Shown: in pieces, positions 61,764 through 64,000 of the stretch
Layout: every line of letters starts with the position of its first letter
Position numbering within the stretch: position 1 is the stretch's first letter
Source: CAWAPS01 sp963783945
GTDB lineage: Bacteria; Actinomycetota; Acidimicrobiia; Acidimicrobiales; Palsa-688
Direction of reading: 5' to 3'
NCBI GenBank assembly: GCA_963783945.1
Contig: CAWAPS010000032.1
Span: 310,001-374,000 of the forward strand
Length of the DNA: 64,000 nt
Position numbers and translations under genes: made by a program
The notes under the pieces: model-generated
What the model was told of the DNA's origin: nothing
Seen by the model: only the letters and a program-made list of their open reading frames with translations
Database searches by the model: none

Positions 61764-62098
61764 GACCCGGTGGCCTCCTCGACGGAGGAGGAAATACGGA
61801 ACACCCCGGTCAGCCCGGTGATCTCGAACACCTTCAGGATACGGGCCTGGGTCGACACCAACATCAGGTCGCCGCCATGACTGCGCAGCCGCTTGAGCCC
61901 GCCGACCAGGACTCCCAGCCCCGTCGAGTCGAGGAAGTCAACCCCTTCGAGATCCACCACGACTTTGCGGTGACCCTCACTGACCAGTTCGACGAGCTTC
62001 TCCCGAAGGCGCGGAGCGGTATAGACGTCAACCTCGCCCTTCACCGACAGCACTGTGTAGGGCGACCGGCTCTGGTCCACTTCCAAGCCGAGTTGCAT
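61760..62098 (-). CDS. STAS-domain anti-sigma factor antagonist
   Basis: This protein has 112 residues. LSVKGEVDVYTAPRLREKLV and VVVDLEGVDFLDSTGLGVLV are the anti-anti-sigma signature; the serine of D-S-T-G-L-G is the one phosphorylated by RsbW-type kinases. It is coupled to the downstream kinase gene by a four-base overlap, so the pair forms a partner-switching module for general or envelope stress. Confidence 0.92.
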   Translation of the reverse strand: MQLGLEVDQSRSPYTVLSVKGEVDVYTAPRLREKLVELVSEGHRKVVVDLEGVDFLDSTGLGVLVGGLKRLRSHGGDLMLVSTQARILKVFEITGLTGVFRISSSVEEATGS

Positions 62099-62205
62099 CC
62101 ATTCCTCCAGAATCGTGACCCCTTGACCTTAGCGCCGGTCAGGAAACAACCAGGGCGGGGCGGAAAATCAGTGAAACCAGGCGGGGATGATTATTCGCCC
62201 TCGCT

Positions 62206-62745
62206 CTACCCCGCGGGCGTCCCGGGCAAAAGGGCGGCCTCGAGCCGGGCAACAATATCGGCGGCCCGGCGCACCGATGCGCCGTCCAGGATGAGGCTCT
62301 GCAGGATGATCTCACCCTCGCGCCAGTCGGCAGCCAGGTCGCAACCGACGATCTGCAGGGTGCGGACCGTCGAGCCGTCGGCGGCCGGCGCGGCCTGTGA
62401 GTGATGGCTCTCGTAGGCCGCGGCCAGACGAGGCAGGGCAACCCGGTACGCCGCAGCTAGACGGGGAACGGTCCCCTCCAGGCCGGGCAGCGAGTCCATC
62501 ACCGACCCCAGGCCGGGGGAAAGGGGAACCACCAGCGCGTCCCGGTCGACCTCGACGAGCACCGGCAGGCGGTCCCACCACTGCTGCGCCCTCCACGCGT
62601 GGTGCTGGCTGTGGCGATCGAACATCAGCTTGACGGAGTTCTCGGGAGTCGAGGCCACCCAGCCGCCGAGTACGGAAAACAGACTGGCCTCGGCCCATCG
62701 GTAACCCCCGGCCAGGCGCGCTCCTTCTTCGAGGGTGAGGCCCAC
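62206..62745 (-). CDS. uncharacterised protein, possibly helical with His-rich motif
   Basis: This protein has 179 residues. I do not recognise a named family. The sequence is rich in Ala/Leu helices and contains FDRHSQHHAWRAQQWWDRLP, a His/Trp-rich stretch that could bind metal as in ferritin-like helices, though a second E-x-x-H motif is not obvious. GREGEI-like and LEAALLP ends are unremarkable. It lies 15 bases after the stop of the TetR gene on the same strand and is probably in an operon with it. Confidence 0.55.
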   Translation of the reverse strand: MGLTLEEGARLAGGYRWAEASLFSVLGGWVASTPENSVKLMFDRHSQHHAWRAQQWWDRLPVLVEVDRDALVVPLSPGLGSVMDSLPGLEGTVPRLAAAYRVALPRLAAAYESHHSQAAPAADGSTVRTLQIVGCDLAADWREGEIILQSLILDGASVRRAADIVARLEAALLPGTPAG

Positions 62746-62760
62746 GGCTGGCGAGCCGCT

Positions 62761-63405
62761 CTACCGCTGGGGCTCGAGCCCGCGGCGCACCAGGCCGAAC
62801 ATACGCCCGTACATCTCCTCTGCCGGTCCGAAGGGAAAGACGGGCTTCGAGATGAGCAGCGAAACCATGCCGTGGATCATCATCCACATCAGCTTGGTAG
62901 TGTCCACCGGGTCTTCGGGCAGGGCCAGGCCGCCGGCCATCGCCGAGATCAGGTCGGCCGAGACCGGTGCCAGCCCCGCGGTATCAGCGAGGCGCTCGTC
63001 GACGAAGCGGTCGGGGGTCTGGTCGGGCCGGGTCATCATGAGTATCCGGTAGTGCTCCGGATTTCGCAGACCCCAGCGCAGATAAGCCAGACCACGAAGG
63101 CGGATGCGCTCCCACGGGTCGTCGACCCCCGCGGCGGCATCGTTCATGGCCTGTTCGAGCTGCTCGGCGTGGCGCTCGCACACCGCGAACACCAGGTCGT
63201 TGCGGTCGGCGAAGTGGAGGTAGATGGACGGCGGGGTCACCCCAACGGCAGCCGCGATGGCCCGGATCGACAGCGCCGCCTGGTCGTTGCTTTCGATAAG
63301 TATCTGCTCCGCCGCGGCCAGGATCTCATCGCGCAGCAAGTCACCTTTGCCTCGCGGGGACCGGGACCGGCGCAGCCGCTGATCGGCCTGCGAGACTGGG
63401 GTCAC
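62761..63405 (-). CDS. TetR/AcrR-family transcriptional regulator
   Basis: This protein has 214 residues. The N-terminal HTH is typical: EILAAAEQILIESNDQAALS, then IRAIAAAVGVTPPSIYLHFA and DRNDLVFAVCERHAEQLEQA. The C-terminal ligand domain includes LRGLAYLRWGLRNPEHYRIL, as in the WHG/TetR_C_33 group. The effector is unknown. Its likely target is the operon with the following hypothetical gene. No operator was identified. Confidence 0.92.
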   Translation of the reverse strand: MTPVSQADQRLRRSRSPRGKGDLLRDEILAAAEQILIESNDQAALSIRAIAAAVGVTPPSIYLHFADRNDLVFAVCERHAEQLEQAMNDAAAGVDDPWERIRLRGLAYLRWGLRNPEHYRILMMTRPDQTPDRFVDERLADTAGLAPVSADLISAMAGGLALPEDPVDTTKLMWMMIHGMVSLLISKPVFPFGPAEEMYGRMFGLVRRGLEPQR

Positions 63406-63495
63406 CAGCGCATGGTACCGGGCTCTAGGGTCTGCCCGGCCTAGTCGAAGCCAACCGGTTACCAGCGGCGGGGGCCGGCCTGGCGCTCACCGCGC

Positions 63496-64000
63496 TCACC
63501 TATAAAGATTGGTAATGGGCACCCGGCGGTCCCGTCCGAATGCCTTGGCCGTCACCCGTACCCCGGGCGGAGTCTGTCTCCGTTTGTACTCAGCCAAGTC
63601 GACCAGCCGCACCACCCGGCTCACCAGGTCCTCGTCGAACCCCGCTTCAACCAATTCGGATGCCGTCAGGTCGGATTCGACGTAGGCGTGCAGCACCGGG
63701 TCGAGCTCTTCGTACGGCGGCAGGGAGTCGTCGTCGCGCTGATCCGGGCGAAGCTCGGCCGACGGCGGTTTGGTGAGAACCGCCTCCGGGATGACGGGTG
63801 CCGGCCCCATCGAATTGCGCCAGTGGCACAACCGGTAGACCATCGTCTTCGGTACGTCCTTGATCACTGCGAAGCCGCCGGCGGTATCGCCGTAGAGGGT
63901 CGAGTAGCCGACCGCCGCCTCGCTCTTGTTCCCGGTGGTGAGGACCAGCCACCCCATCTTGTTGGACAGGGCCATGAGGATGACGCCCCGGATCCGGCTT
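63496..64000 (-). CDS. nadE: NAD+ synthetase, C-terminal part (5' end beyond window)
   Basis: The frame continues past the right edge (SRIRGVILMALSNKMGWLV precedes the first listed Met). LVLTTGNKSEAAVGYSTLYG, GGFAVIKDVPKTMVYRLCHW and the late KRRQTPPGVRVTAKAFGRDR are diagnostic of the NadE synthetase domain, including residues around the ATP/deamido-NAD site. It converts deamido-NAD to NAD. Whether a glutaminase domain precedes it cannot be seen. Confidence 0.93.
   Translation of the reverse strand, partial: SRIRGVILMALSNKMGWLVLTTGNKSEAAVGYSTLYGDTAGGFAVIKDVPKTMVYRLCHWRNSMGPAPVIPEAVLTKPPSAELRPDQRDDDSLPPYEELDPVLHAYVESDLTASELVEAGFDEDLVSRVVRLVDLAEYKRRQTPPGVRVTAKAFGRDRRVPITNLYR

Overview
The window comes from a high-GC actinobacterium. 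Long GC-rich frames, a lysine/alanine-rich TopA tail, GTG/TTG starts, and P-loop-less Wzz-type proteins all fit; a member of the Acidimicrobiia is my best guess, but that is inference. Genes are densely packed, with many 4-base stop/start overlaps.

Layout. 1-8.75 kb: end of a PKD-like secreted protein, a NfeD-like/flotillin pair, a TauE/SafE exporter, a pair of PH-domain membrane proteins (YdbS/YdbT type), a VOC protein, an MMPL transporter with two compensating frameshifts, and holB (DNA polymerase III delta prime). 9-31.7 kb: a Wzx/Wzy-type polysaccharide locus containing a decayed and an intact beta-helix protein, GT4 and GT1 glycosyltransferases, a natural Wzy-Wzx fusion, a YdcF-like protein, two tandem chain-length proteins without a P-loop, an IS30-family transposase remnant, heparinase II/III, a bi-domain oxidoreductase, asparagine synthase and a GDP-mannose/UDP-glucose dehydrogenase. 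31.9-48.2 kb: an accessory biosynthetic block with a double alpha/beta hydrolase, a stand-alone ACP with its own AcpS, a cytochrome b561/sulfite-oxidase-like fusion, AMP ligase, D-aminoacylase-type amidohydrolase, aldo/keto reductase, FAD/NAD(P) protein, MetY, MetA, ATP-grasp ligase and an SsuD-like flavin monooxygenase. 48.2-51.9 kb: repeats, the polyprenyl-phosphate sugar transferase that would start the polymer, and an ECF sigma factor. 52.1-55.6 kb: tmk and topA. 55.6-58 kb: tandem repeats around an isocitrate lyase/PEP mutase-family gene. 58-64 kb: a DtxR-family regulator/hppA operon with a palindromic operator, a STAS/RsbW pair, a hypothetical protein, a TetR regulator and the end of nadE.

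How it fits together. topA, tmk and holB are commonly neighbours in actinobacteria. Here topA-tmk and holB lie on the same strand but are split by about 43 kb of exopolysaccharide and accessory genes, so the block from about 9 to 52 kb looks like an island inserted into a housekeeping operon. The polymer pathway looks complete: sugar transferase, GTs, Wzx/Wzy, chain length, uronate precursor dehydrogenase and a lyase. Amidotransferase, heparinase, ACP, AMP ligase and EPS-type hydrolases recall the exosortase-A (XrtA) polysaccharide loci of proteobacteria, but no exosortase is visible. The ATP-grasp/MetA/MetY/FAD/AMP-ligase/ACP set is the best candidate for an undescribed small-molecule or polymer-decorating pathway.
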